64,000 bases of DNA from Onchidella celtica (taxonomy: Eukaryota; Mollusca; Gastropoda; Systellommatophora; Onchidiidae). The notes below the pieces were generated by a model. The model ran no database searches and had not been told where the DNA came from. It saw only the letters and a program-made list of their open reading frames with translations. Shown one piece after another: positions 36,401 to 48,100 of this stretch. A program made the position numbers and the translations under genes. How positions within the stretch are numbered: the stretch's first letter is position 1; each line of letters starts with the position of its first letter. The DNA is taken from positions 36,400,035 through 36,464,034 of the forward strand of contig OZ007570.1 in NCBI GenBank assembly GCA_963931925.1, read 5' to 3'.

Positions 36401-37642
36401 TTATCCGTGAAAGGTAACTAAATACATGTATTGGCTTGATGTTTCTTTCTTTCATTTTATTTATCAAATTATTTTGCAAACGGTTTATGTTATCCATAGT
36501 TTATCATAGATGAAATTCTGGTGAAAATGGATTCTTTTCTATTTTTCTTTGTAAGCCATTCCTTTCAGTTTTACCATTGTCAGTCATAATTAAGTCTATG
36601 ACTATGCAAATACATGTATAATAAATGATCAATATAATGTTAACCACCACAGCTTTTTGTTCTCAGTTTGTCACTGGACAGTGTTGCCTGTGTCTGATAT
36701 TTCACCACTCAAGAACTGCTTTATTCCATCTCCACATCAGAGTGTGTTGAGAAGGTCACCTGCAGAGATTTGTCATTTTACAAAGTTTTAACACAACTTT
36801 TCAACACTGTAAAACCTGTTTCCAAAACTGCAAAAGTGAGATACCTCCACGCTTTTTGTAGGAATGACAGAAAATGCTTTGTTATGGCGTATCATCATGA
36901 CCTTAGTTCTTGTTTGTTCTTTCTCCATTTTCTGAAAAACTGGAGATCTTTTAGTATGTAGAAGCAGTACATGTATAACAAATGCACACTTTGAAACCTA
37001 TTTAAGATGCTTTGTGGCACTTATCAAATTGTTTCATGGTTCTCATTTATGCCAACTCCTTATCATAGTGGCTAGTCTTAAGTGTTAATGGACCAGTCTA
37101 ATTACAAAGGTGAATAGAGAAAATACGGAGTTGTGATCGCTGCTCATCTATAACTTAAATATGTGAAATACTACGGTCTCAAAAACAAAAAGCATAATAC
37201 AACAGCCACAAACAGTTAGCGTGGAGTTGGAACAAACAAGAGCTAAAGTCACAATACTATGGCTTTAATTTTTGCAAAAAGTGGAGATAGTAAGAAGCAG
37301 ATCTAGATTGAAAACTCCTTAAAGGTATAATTTGTTTTGCCAAGGCTGACACGACAGAAACAATGTAAAAGAAGTGGTTGTGGAAGTCTGGTATGATTTT
37401 GGTGTCATTTGATATTCTGCATATTTCACGTGTTGAACATATAAAAATTCAGTATTAATGTAGCGTCTACCGAATGATGAATGTTTAATTTGACTATTCA
37501 ATAATGAAACACAACAACAGAGCAAAGCACATAACTTGAATAATCAACGCTTTTCCTTGTGCAAACTTTCTTCATTTTCTTAAATGAAGTATGGGAAGTT
37601 TAATGCCAGCATTATCACTATTAGTACGAAGCTGCAATAAAT
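33430..37642. other. Intergenic or extended 3' UTR region
   Basis: About 4.2 kb of AT-rich DNA with no supported gene. An (A)n-TATATATA patch lies at 35648-35677. The segment 37091-37180 resembles part of the repeat at 45769-45856 (shared CAGTCTAAT, AATAGAG, AAATACTA order). The short ORFs have no domain signature. Confidence 0.4.
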
Positions 37643-37650
37643 ATATTTAT

Positions 37651-37890
37651 GAGTGGATGTGGTGAAATCGGGGTCAAGATGAAAGACCAAATTCCTGAAA
37701 AATTAAAACCAACTCCGAAGCGGGTAAAATTTTCTATGGAAATTGAGATTTGCATATAAAATGAAATTTTAGCCATTTCTGTGCATTCAATTAAAACATT
37801 TTGCTTGAAATCTTCTTAAAATTACTTTACTTTGGTTTTTTAAAAAGGTGTAAAAGTTTCAGCCTGAGCCCAATTTCACCAGATCCACTC
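37651..37890. mobile_element. MITE with 8-bp target site duplication, 240 bp
   Basis: The left end GAGTGGATGTGGTGAAATCG and the right end, reverse-complemented as GAGTGGATCTGGTGAAATTG, are terminal inverted repeats with two mismatches in 20. The exact 8-bp direct repeat ATATTTAT flanks them (37643-37650 and 37891-37898). An 8-bp duplication fits hAT-like transposition. It has no coding capacity, and its TIR differs from the other MITEs in the window. Confidence 0.85.
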
Positions 37891-38014
37891 ATATTTATCT
37901 GACAAAAGACAAGCCAAAAATCCAATATTGACTTATAAATGCAGTATTTGAAAACAAATCTGGCACTACATCACTTCTTTAAAAATTCAAATATGTACAT
38001 GTACTTCAGTAAGA

Positions 38015-40081
38015 CGTTGCGCCAACAAATACTGGACAGACTTGTGTAACAGCATACAAGAGGCAAATGAAAAGGGAGATATGAAAACCGCCTTTAGTCA
38101 GATGAAAGTAGCTCTTGGGCCAATCATCACCAAAAGCGCCCCACTTAAGTCTGTAAATGGTGAACCCATCACAGATAAAAATGAACAACTGAACAGGTGG
38201 GTAGAGCATTACTCTCTGTTGTATTCAACTGAGAAAAATATTCCACCAGATTTTGAGGAACACCTCCAAAAACTGCCAATAATGGCCGAACTTGACGCTG
38301 AACCTTCCTTAGTCGAGCTTTCCAATGCAATCGACCACCTGTCTGCTGGAAAAGCCACAGGAAGTGACAACATTCCTGCAGAGGTATTAAAAGACCTAAA
38401 AGGCCCACTATTACCACACCTGTATAATCTGTTACTGCAGTGTTGGAAAGAAGGCGTGATACCACATGATATGAGAGACGCCAAAATTGTCACACTTTAC
38501 AAGAACAAAGGAGACAAAGGCGACTGCAACAACTATCGAGGCATATCCCTCCTCAGCATTACTGGAAAGGCTTTTGCTCGCGTCATCCACTGCCGCCTTC
38601 AACAACTGGCGGAAAAAGTCTTACCAGAAACACAATGTGGCTTTCGAAGCAAACGATCAACTATTGACATGATATTTGCACTTCGGCAAATCCAAGAAAA
38701 ATGTAAAGAACAAAACAGGCCGCTTATAACATGCTTTGTGGACCTAACAAAGGCTTTCGACACCGTAAGCCGATCTGGCCTGTATGCAGTCCTTAAATCC
38801 ATAGGCTGTCCACCAACATTGCTAAAACTTATTGCATCCTTCCACACTGACATGAGGGCATGTGTCAACTTTGAGGGCTGCACATCCAATTCATTTGCTG
38901 TAAACAGCGGTGTGAAGCAGGGATGTGTTCTTGCTCCTACCTTATTTGGTATATATTTTGCAGCCCTACTCAAGAATGCCTTTGGTCAATGTTCAGGTGG
39001 AGTACTTATTAACACCAGAGTGGACGGCTCCGTTTTTAATGTTGCCAGACTAAAAGCAAAATCTCGTACAGAGCATATTATGTTACAAGAGCTCCTCTTC
39101 GCAGATGATGCTGCAATCGTGGCCCACGATGAAACCACGCTCCAGGCTCTCATCAATAGCCTTGCCAAAGCCTGTGACAAATTCATGCTAAAGATCAGTG
39201 TCTCAAAAACTGTAGTTTTGACACAAGGCTTGAGAAATCCCAACCCAATCATGCTGAATGGCTCTCCTCTGGAGCAAGTGGGAAAATTCTGCTACCTAGG
39301 CTCAACCATCAGTGGTAGCACAGACATAACAACTGAAATAAATGCCAGAATAGGAAAGGCGGCCACAGCTTTTGGCAAACTCTCAAAAAGGGTGTGGAAC
39401 AATAGCAAGCTGACCATCAAAACAAAGGTACTCGTGTACCAAACTTGCGTCCTAAGCACCCTGCTGTATGGCTCAGAGACATGGACCACCTACTCCAAAC
39501 ATGAAAGATCCCTCAACTCCTTCCACCTGCGCTGCCTACGCAAAATTCTCAAGATCAAGTGGCAAGACAGGATCTCAAATATCGAAGTTCTGAGCCGAGC
39601 CAACATTCCATCAACTCAGGCTCTCCTAGGCAAAAAAAGACTGCGGTGGCTTGGACATCTCCACCGTATGGAAAATGATCGCATCCCCAGACAAATTCTC
39701 TACGGGGAACTTGCTACTGGCAACCGACCCAGAGGTAGGCCACATCTGCGATTCAAAGACACTTGCAAGGTCACGATGAAAGCATTCAACATCGACCCCA
39801 ATGAATGGGAGAACCTTGCAAATGATCGAAGCAGATGGAGACAAAAATTGCGCAGTGGCACGCTCGCAATAGACTTCAAGGCAAAAGAAACATACCTGAC
39901 AAAACGACAGAGGCGGAATGAAAACACTCGCCAAAGTGAACCCAAAAGACTGACCTGCAATCACTGCCATCGCACTCTCGGGTCAAACATTGGTAGAATA
40001 AGCCACGAGAGAAGCTGTCAGTCAAAGTGAAAGTGAATATTCTAGCTGCTAAGACCGTCTGTAAAGACGCTAAAGGCCATA
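38015..40081 (+). mobile_element. 5'-truncated LINE with perfect 13-bp target duplication
   Basis: The insertion is bounded by TACTTCAGTAAGA at 38002-38014 and 40082-40094. The endonuclease half is missing and sequence begins just before the RT domain. The 3' end, after a short UTR with a possible hairpin (GTCTGTAAAGAC), has neither poly(A) nor a microsatellite tail. The RT is a relative of the LINE at 6.6-10.9 kb but clearly a different family. Confidence 0.9.
38042..40030 (+). CDS. LINE reverse transcriptase, N-terminally truncated, uninterrupted 662 codons
   Basis: The frame is open across the whole inserted fragment. It contains [45 protein letters not shown] and the catalytic LLFADDAAIVAH. 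A thumb/C-terminal region with RLRWLGHLHRM follows, and a terminal CNHCHRTLG...HERSC finger of C2H2/C2HC type. The tracked start at 38042 is a TTG and has no biological support; the element is simply cut off 5'. Absence of stops or frameshifts suggests recent insertion. With the endonuclease lost it cannot transpose on its own. Confidence 0.85.
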   Translation: MCNSIQEANEKGDMKTAFSQMKVALGPIITKSAPLKSVNGEPITDKNEQLNRWVEHYSLLYSTEKNIPPDFEEHLQKLPIMAELDAEPSLVELSNAIDHLSAGKATGSDNIPAEVLKDLKGPLLPHLYNLLLQCWKEGVIPHDMRDAKIVTLYKNKGDKGDCNNYRGISLLSITGKAFARVIHCRLQQLAEKVLPETQCGFRSKRSTIDMIFALRQIQEKCKEQNRPLITCFVDLTKAFDTVSRSGLYAVLKSIGCPPTLLKLIASFHTDMRACVNFEGCTSNSFAVNSGVKQGCVLAPTLFGIYFAALLKNAFGQCSGGVLINTRVDGSVFNVARLKAKSRTEHIMLQELLFADDAAIVAHDETTLQALINSLAKACDKFMLKISVSKTVVLTQGLRNPNPIMLNGSPLEQVGKFCYLGSTISGSTDITTEINARIGKAATAFGKLSKRVWNNSKLTIKTKVLVYQTCVLSTLLYGSETWTTYSKHERSLNSFHLRCLRKILKIKWQDRISNIEVLSRANIPSTQALLGKKRLRWLGHLHRMENDRIPRQILYGELATGNRPRGRPHLRFKDTCKVTMKAFNIDPNEWENLANDRSRWRQKLRSGTLAIDFKAKETYLTKRQRRNENTRQSEPKRLTCNHCHRTLGSNIGRISHERSCQSK

Positions 40082-40094
40082 TACTTCAGTAAGA

Positions 40095-42115
40095 GCAAAG
40101 TAATATTTGGATCAGACATGACACTAAACTGCCGCTGTTATTGTAATATACAGGCTAAAATCCCCCACATACATGTATAATATACCATGCAATAGCTCTA
40201 CTGTTTGACAATGACATTGTCACTAGCACAGAATAATACCCGTATTGTATCCAGTCACTAAAGAGTTGCTTTCCATTTCTGCTAGATAAACAAATAAACA
40301 ACCAAATATTCTAATACATGTATAAAGTTTATCAAATGTCCCACCAAAGGTGCCAGCAAGCATGTACTAAAATGCATAATCCACGATTTCATCTATCCTG
40401 AAATCTGCCCTGGCGAGCCCTACTTTCTGGCCAACAGCAACAAATTGTGATGATAAAAAAAAAAAAGGGATATTTTCCTGTTTTAAGAAATGGGTTTTTG
40501 CTTTGAATGCAAAAGCTGTGGTCATCCAAGAGTGGGATGCAAGAAACCTAGCACATGTCTTGCTCTATTGATCAAACTTAAACCAGGCCTTATTTTTTTT
40601 TTTTTTAATTTTCAGCCTTAAATGAGCATTTTTTTCAAAATGGAACCACACTTCAGCCAGCTTCAAAATATTCTTTTAGGAAGAAGACCAAGTGTTCAGC
40701 CTCAATTTCACCTTTCTTTTCAAAAGCCATCCACTGACTGGTTTTGCTGTTTTTTCTTCAATTTTTTTCAAGAGATTCCCACCATATTATTGCCATTCTG
40801 AATTGTGCCAGTTGTACGGGCACAGCTTTCTTTCAAGGACATTTCAATGTGAAATTCATATTTCAAAAATACCTGATGTAGCATGAAGAGAGAAACAAAA
40901 GGCATTCCACATTTAATTGCACCGGTAAAACTGAGCAATTTAGTCATGATTGCTTTGATTAAAAAATGTTAGAACTTACTAAAAAGTAAAGTTTTGCTGT
41001 GTTGTCTCATGATGGGAAAAATTGTAATTTAGAAATGATATCTATCCCATGAAATGCCCCTGCAGATGTGAAGAGTTGCCATCATTCTATACATTTTTTA
41101 TGGAGTTATAATTTTATTGTATCCCCATCCATATTTAAACTGATACAACATCAGTGCACAGCACCCATGGTCATCAAAGTGAGTATTTAACACCTACATT
41201 TGCAATGAAGCAAAATGTAAACTGCAGCATTAGTTTACCCCTCCACTAACTGGACAAATGATCAGGTGATGACAAACCTTCAACATCAACGTAATATATA
41301 GGCAAAACAGTTATCTAAATTTAAGGAATATTTACAGCCATATCAAAAACACATAATTTATAATCACAATCATCTCAGTAGGTTTCATTTTTATGTCTCT
41401 TTTTTTCCTGAAATTCACAATGTTTTCATTTACTCTAATTAATGAAGTAACAAAACTGCTGAAGATTCATTTGATGGTCAATCTGAATCTGAATAATACA
41501 TATTCCTAAAAAATACATCTACCAACAAATTATCCTATTTTTTTTTTTATGTGCAAATGCCCTGAATGGTGGGATATATTTGTAATGCAGCTGCCGAGAG
41601 CAAACATAATGATTTCAATGTAAACACACATTTCACAGGAAAGGTACTAAAATTTCAAATGACAAAAATATCTTTTATGAATGACACTTACTACGGATAT
41701 AATTATGACAAAGCAGGAAAGCTGATCTTTTATTATAGCCACCACCACCACAGTATGTTGAAACAGTGTTCAAAAAAAATATTTTCTACCTTAATCATGG
41801 TTCTATGTTGATTTCTTTTTCCAACCAATAAGTAGAGAGCAATGTTCTGATGTTATCAAAATCAGGGAAGTTTATTTAACTCAAATTCATTAACTTTGAA
41901 GATACCTGCAGCATCGTAACTTCTTTGCCATTCTCTAAATAAAAAAAGTCACAAGATCTCGTACAAAACAAAATGCAAAAAAATAATAAAACAAAACAGA
42001 GTGCGGGGGCAACAGAAAGAAATGGAAAAAAAAAAAAAAAGAAAAGCTCATTCACAGGGCATCAGATTCAAGGGTACGTGTAGGGACACAGGGAAAATGT
42101 AACACCCAAACACAT
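40095..42115. other. Region downstream of the LINE; likely TIGAR-like 3' UTR
   Basis: No coding region. On the minus strand, AATAAA (plus TTTATT, 41871-41876) lies about 240 nt beyond the TIGAR-like stop codon and is a plausible polyadenylation signal. The rest is AT-rich without recognised elements. Confidence 0.45.
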
Positions 42116-45100
42116 TTAAAATGCCCCCTGAAACTTTGCATGGGTTACCAAATCATCTGAGCCTGATAAATGGCATGTGTCATTCATAATAATGATTTCC
42201 ATACATCTTGTTGTGACCCCGCTATTTGTCCAGCAAACACTCATTGTGAACTGTGATACACCAGTATTGGGAGAGATGCGTCCTGCTTCAAGGGCAAGAT
42301 TGCCCTCAAGTCTTTTAGAGTAACAACTCAGTATTAAGCGTTTCAATGACCGCAAAAGTAGACCATGGCTCACTATCAGAATACTAGGACTTTCAACATC
42401 AACTGAACTCCCATGCCTTCTTGAGCAGTCTGAGGCAAAGATAGGCTGTTGAAAGACATCCGGTAGGGACCTGCAGGGTGGTGGTGATATATCTGCAACA
42501 GGTGGGTTAAGACATGTTAAAGCACCAGCTGATGGACAACAGCGAGGGGGCATGTTACTCTGGTGGTGAGAATGTCCAGTGTAGCGACGTGCTGAGTTTA
42601 AGCTGCAAGTAGACATTCTCTTTTGAGAATTAGAATGGTCACTATCGCGATGTGATAGGCTTAAACTGCAAGGAGACATTCTACTTCGAGGGGGAGAATA
42701 CCCAGAACGTCCACCAATATCTACATGCAGTGGTTTGCTTACATCTGCTGGAGGAAATAAAAAAGACAACAACAAAAAAGCAATGCAAAAGAAAAACGGA
42801 AAGGAGCAAGACAGTAAGAATTTTAGTGACTTATCATAAGCTGTCCATAACAGACAATTATTACTGCATCCATGTATTGTGAATTGTATTAATTATGCAG
42901 CATCCACAAAGCACTGTGAAATACTGGAACTCATTACATGCATTTGGATACATTCTCAGTTTCTGCCTCATACAGATGGCACATACTGGGTAATGAAGCC
43001 ATGATCTCCCAAGATGACATGGAAAAACAGTTAGATCTTTGACGCCTACACCAAAGGAGTATTTAATATCTGTGTATCTGATCTCCTGGACTGTTCACTC
43101 TTTTATACTGACTGAGTCACGGTAATGGTGACACCTGCTGTGTTTAGTATAATGGCAGTGTTCCAACATATACATCACTGAGACAAACATATCAAAGAAA
43201 CAACTTGCGGAAAGTGAACCAAAACAAAAAGCAAAGCAATGAAAGTGGCTATGATATCTGATGTACATGCCCATGACAATATTAACATGCATTGTAAGTA
43301 ATTGAGTATTTTCATTGTCACAGCTTCTGATTTTGGAGGAGGAAATATGGGTATTCTACTTCTTTCCAGTCATTGATTTCTGATTTTTTTGTGTTTTTCT
43401 CGGCTCTCCAGCACGACATTCTCCAAGTCATCTATAAATGTAGTTCAGATTGTTACATTTCATGAAGCTGCTTTCTGTCATAGAAAAAGGAAAAAAAAAA
43501 AAAGCAGAAGTTCTGATACTGGTCACTGAAGGGACATCTTTTCTCCAATTAGTTATTAGGCATGGTGAGAATAAAACGTATTTAAAATCTGACAAAAAAA
43601 CAACAACATTCCTGCTTTCCAGAATAAAGCAACAAAACGGGACAAGCCCCAGCAATTTGTCCTTTGTTTATTGATGTCTGTATTATTTTCGTACTTTAGC
43701 TCTTTGTCTCCGGAACCTAAATCCCAGTTTGGACGCCCCTGCTACTTAAACCATTATTAAATGTTCACTTTTGGGTCAAAATATGGAGTGTTATACATGA
43801 AAATGTTGGAAATTGATTGTATAATTAGAATATATGAAAAACCATTCTGTTAACATTTAGACAATACAAACAACATATCAGCAGCTCGTCATTACGGGCC
43901 AGAATCTTGCACCGGTATACCGGCAGCTCAGAGACAATGAGTTAACTTCTCTGTGCATGGCGAGTGTTTGGATGATGTCTACTGACCGGTGCAAAGGAGA
44001 AGCAGAAAGAAAAAATACATTGCTGTCCATGTTCTGAAGCCATACAAATGTATATATACATTTGCAGATGATAATCAATTTCATTTATTAAAAACTCTAC
44101 AAACTCCTTGAAGGAATTTTATTTCTTTTATTGATCACCAGAGAGCACAAAAGGCCTAGTTCATCCATCAATAACTAAAACGTATTTAAGATAAGGAATA
44201 AAATAAAATAGTTTTCCAACAAAACAGTTTTCTTCCTCTCTAGAAAAATTTGTAGCTCCAAACTTGTGCAGTTTCATGACAGGGCCAGGAGCACAAGAAA
44301 GCAAAAAGCATGCAAAAAAGCCAGGTTAAGAAGGGAGTGGCTACAACAAAGGCACAAGGAAGTCGTTGTTTATGCATCGAGGGTTAGCAACCAGAATATG
44401 TTACGTCCAATTTTATTTACTGCTCATTAATGCCAGTAGACATCCAAGAAAGGGTGTGGGACTTTACTTCATACCCCAAGAAAACTATTCATGTCACCGT
44501 GTTGAAGTCATTGCAATTATCTGAAATTTGATTAAAGCTACAAATGTCAAACTCGTTTTTCTAAATTTGACGATTTTGAACATAAATCTTCTGGTTGCTA
44601 ATCCTTGAGGGCTGGCGGACACTGATACAGAATCATATTAGCATATGGAGACTTGGTGGTTTATACAGTTACATGTATTCATTTTTTTTTTTTTTACTGT
44701 TGGAGAAAAAAAAAAAGAAAAACAGCAGTGGCATAAAAACATGCTCAATAACTGAGTTTAGTATAAGAAGCTGGATTTGACCATGCAGTTCTGTCTCTAT
44801 ATAAAAAATAAAAAAGACACCGAGATTCACAATTCTGTCATGGTCATTGAAGGTGACTTTTTCACCCAATATGTAAATGATCCACTGCCATTCTACTTTC
44901 ACAGACAGGTCAGAACGACTGTCACTTGTTTTGAAGGATGTGACTCAGCAGGTTATCACAAAACAGGGAAACAACAATACTGCTGGCCCTATTATGACAC
45001 CGCACAAGTATATTCAATTCGCATAATTGCAGATAATAACTCTTTTTGCCAAATATTCCATGAATTGCTTGAAGGATTTCCTTTTTTTTTTCCTGATCTA

Positions 45101-48100
45101 GGGGGAGAAGAATATTTCAAATGTTCATAACTAAAATTGTGTTGGTAAGGAATACATTTCAAGTGAAAGAGTTGGTCTTTTTTTTTTGTGTTTCACTTGG
45201 GTAACATCAGGTCCTCCCCACTTGTGCAGTTTCATGATACACACATACAACATAATTGTCACAGTCACTCCACAATTGCCTAAGTAAGTCCCTTTTTTTT
45301 GGTGTTTTCACATGAAATGTTCACCTTAATCAGACAATCACATTGCACCATTCAACTGCTACTTTGTTTTGAAAGCAAACCCACATCAGAGAGTATAGAT
45401 TTATAGAGAGATCTCACTTCCGCCAAATTGCAAAACTAGGTTGCTGCGGTAAACAAGAAATTGAAGAATTGAAAGAGACCATCTTCACCAAATATAGTGT
45501 GCATATCTGTTTCCTGTGATTTGTTCATATTTTGTCCTGATTGAAACCATTTACAACTGTTTGTAAGCTCCTATGCCCCGTGGAAATGCACAAACAGATA
45601 TTGTTTGCCGCAACGACCTACTTTCCACTCCATGCTAACAATGGTTTCGCGGAGCCTCCCGTGTCTCGCAGTGCAAATCGACCAGTAGTGAAACCTCTCT
45701 ATACATCTATACTCTCTGCCCACATCCACTTAAATCTAATCACCATTCTACATTGTTGTTAGGGGAGGTCAGTCTAATCAAAAAGCTAAATTAAATAGAG
45801 TTAATACTGACTTGTGCTCACTATTCAGCTACAAACTCTCAATGTAAAATACTATGCTCCCCTAACAACAGTTACCACGATATTCTATAGTTTTCTTTGA
45901 TTTTCAAAAAAACACACTACAACATGACTTAGGCAACTGTGGAATGTCCATGACAAAATGTTGGAAATTAACCGCAGTGAAGTATGAATTGTTCTCAGTA
46001 CGTGTACTAGATCAGGTGCCAGTTCCCCATACAATCCATCATGTATCAGTCCTCCAGACAATACTTGTTAACTGATCAGGTACTGGCATGCCACTTAACA
46101 TTGGATATCTATTGTCACAATGGAACTGGGCATAGATCTGAATCCCACAGATCCAAGCATCTGGATACCCGGATCCATAGGAACTGGACCGGCTAAGCAT
46201 GACTAATGGAGGATGGCACGACATTCTTATAGAATCCTTACCAAAGAGTAATTGCCAGATTATCTGTAATGGCTACATCCAGCATAAGGATGATATCAAG
46301 TTTGCACATTAGAAATTAGTGGAAATCACTTCCTACAACAGAAGTTCCAAAGATTACTGTCTCAACCTATGAGGAGCTAAGAACAAAAAAAAGAAACAGA
46401 TTTCATATGGCTACTTACCAGGGCCATTGTCTTGGGTAGGTCCACACTGGCCAGAGTGATTGCGACTATCACAGGTTGGAGATGGAGGCCCACTTAGAAT
46501 TTTTTGGGAACTGCCTGATTTTGAACATCCCCATTGAGAACATGATCCTTGCACTCCTCCACTTTGACACTGACATGAACTAGAGGAAGTTCCAATATTC
46601 ATTAAAGGTTCTGCTATTTCCTTGCACATTTCACTGAAGAACTCTGTGGCCCTTGCATCAACCTGGAAGTAAAATGTCATTATTTTCATCTCATTTACTT
46701 CTTGTAATGAGTACTGGCCTTTAGTGAAAAACTCATATCCACCACAGCTCTACTACTAGAAATGTTTGCTACCACTGAAGTGTTTCAACTTTTTTAACAC
46801 TTCAACTGCTGTCTGTCCTGTTTCTTATGTTTAAAACACTTCCCAGCCAAGAACTATCATCAGTGTGATAATACAGTAAAACCTCGCTATACTGCCACCC
46901 ATTATACCGCCATTCTCGCATACCGCCAGCATTTTGCCGTGGTATGGACCTGACTGTCAGGGTTTAAGTGCTATAATTGCCGTGCTGGGTCACGACTCGC
47001 AAGGAGTTGATTTTTCACGGTCTCGTTGATTATAACCAGTGTAATTTTGTCCTTGAACTGTTCTCGTGAACAGTTTGTTTTTGAAACACTTTTTCTTAGA
47101 GATGGAAAGAAAGTGGGGCGAGATAGAATAAATGTATAAGTTAGGAGTGACAGTGCAATTCTCGACCCCGTGATTTTGATGAACACTTAGAAGGGAAGAG
47201 AAGGGGTGAATAAGGATAGATAGTTTAAGACGCTTAGTCGCGTTCAGAAATTCGTACATAAAATGTAGAAAGCACGAGGGTTTAAAGATTTCAGTAATTG
47301 TTTTGACATTTTAAATTGACCTTGTCTGTTTTAGTACAAGGCCGTGACCAACTCCCACGTAGAATATATTAATACTGCGAGATGAGCTCGCATGGATGCA
47401 CCAATCAAATCTAGGGATTTGGACGGTAGTTTGCAGGTGGCTGCACAGTATAAAAGTGTAGCCATACCTATGTCCATTACTCCATACAGAAAATTCCAAT
47501 CTGTGCAGGCGTCGGCACGATTCTGCCTGAAGAATCATAAGACTGTTCGATTCATGTCTAGTCCACTATAGACATTGAGATGAAGCCATATGCTTGAATG
47601 AGATATGCCCACTGCTATTGTCTACTGTTCCCTGGTTTTTCTAATACCAGGGACCAAGCGTAAGTGTTTGTCCATTGATGATTCAACAATGAACGAGGAG
47701 CTGAACATAATTTATCCAGTAGGACAGGATTGCCGCATATACTAGGAGTGCTACCCAAGAATGCAAGACAAAGATTTATATTGACTTGCAACTAGTATGA
47801 ATGTTTGGCATACACATCTGTGAATTGGGATTGATTTGTCTGGATGAGGCTGGGGATTGCCAGCCCATCCTAGAGTAGATCCAATAGACTTAACTACGTC
47901 AGTTTATACTGACGAGCTTGATCCATTATAAGCGGTAGGCACAAATAGCTGAGATGACATCGTCGCCAGAGACGATATTAGTATATTGCTTGATAGATAG
48001 TAGGCAGACTATATCTGAGAGATATATAACTAGTACTCAAATTGTTAGTGAGTCAGAATGATCATAACAATATAGGAATCTAGAGAAGACTTCTAGTGAC

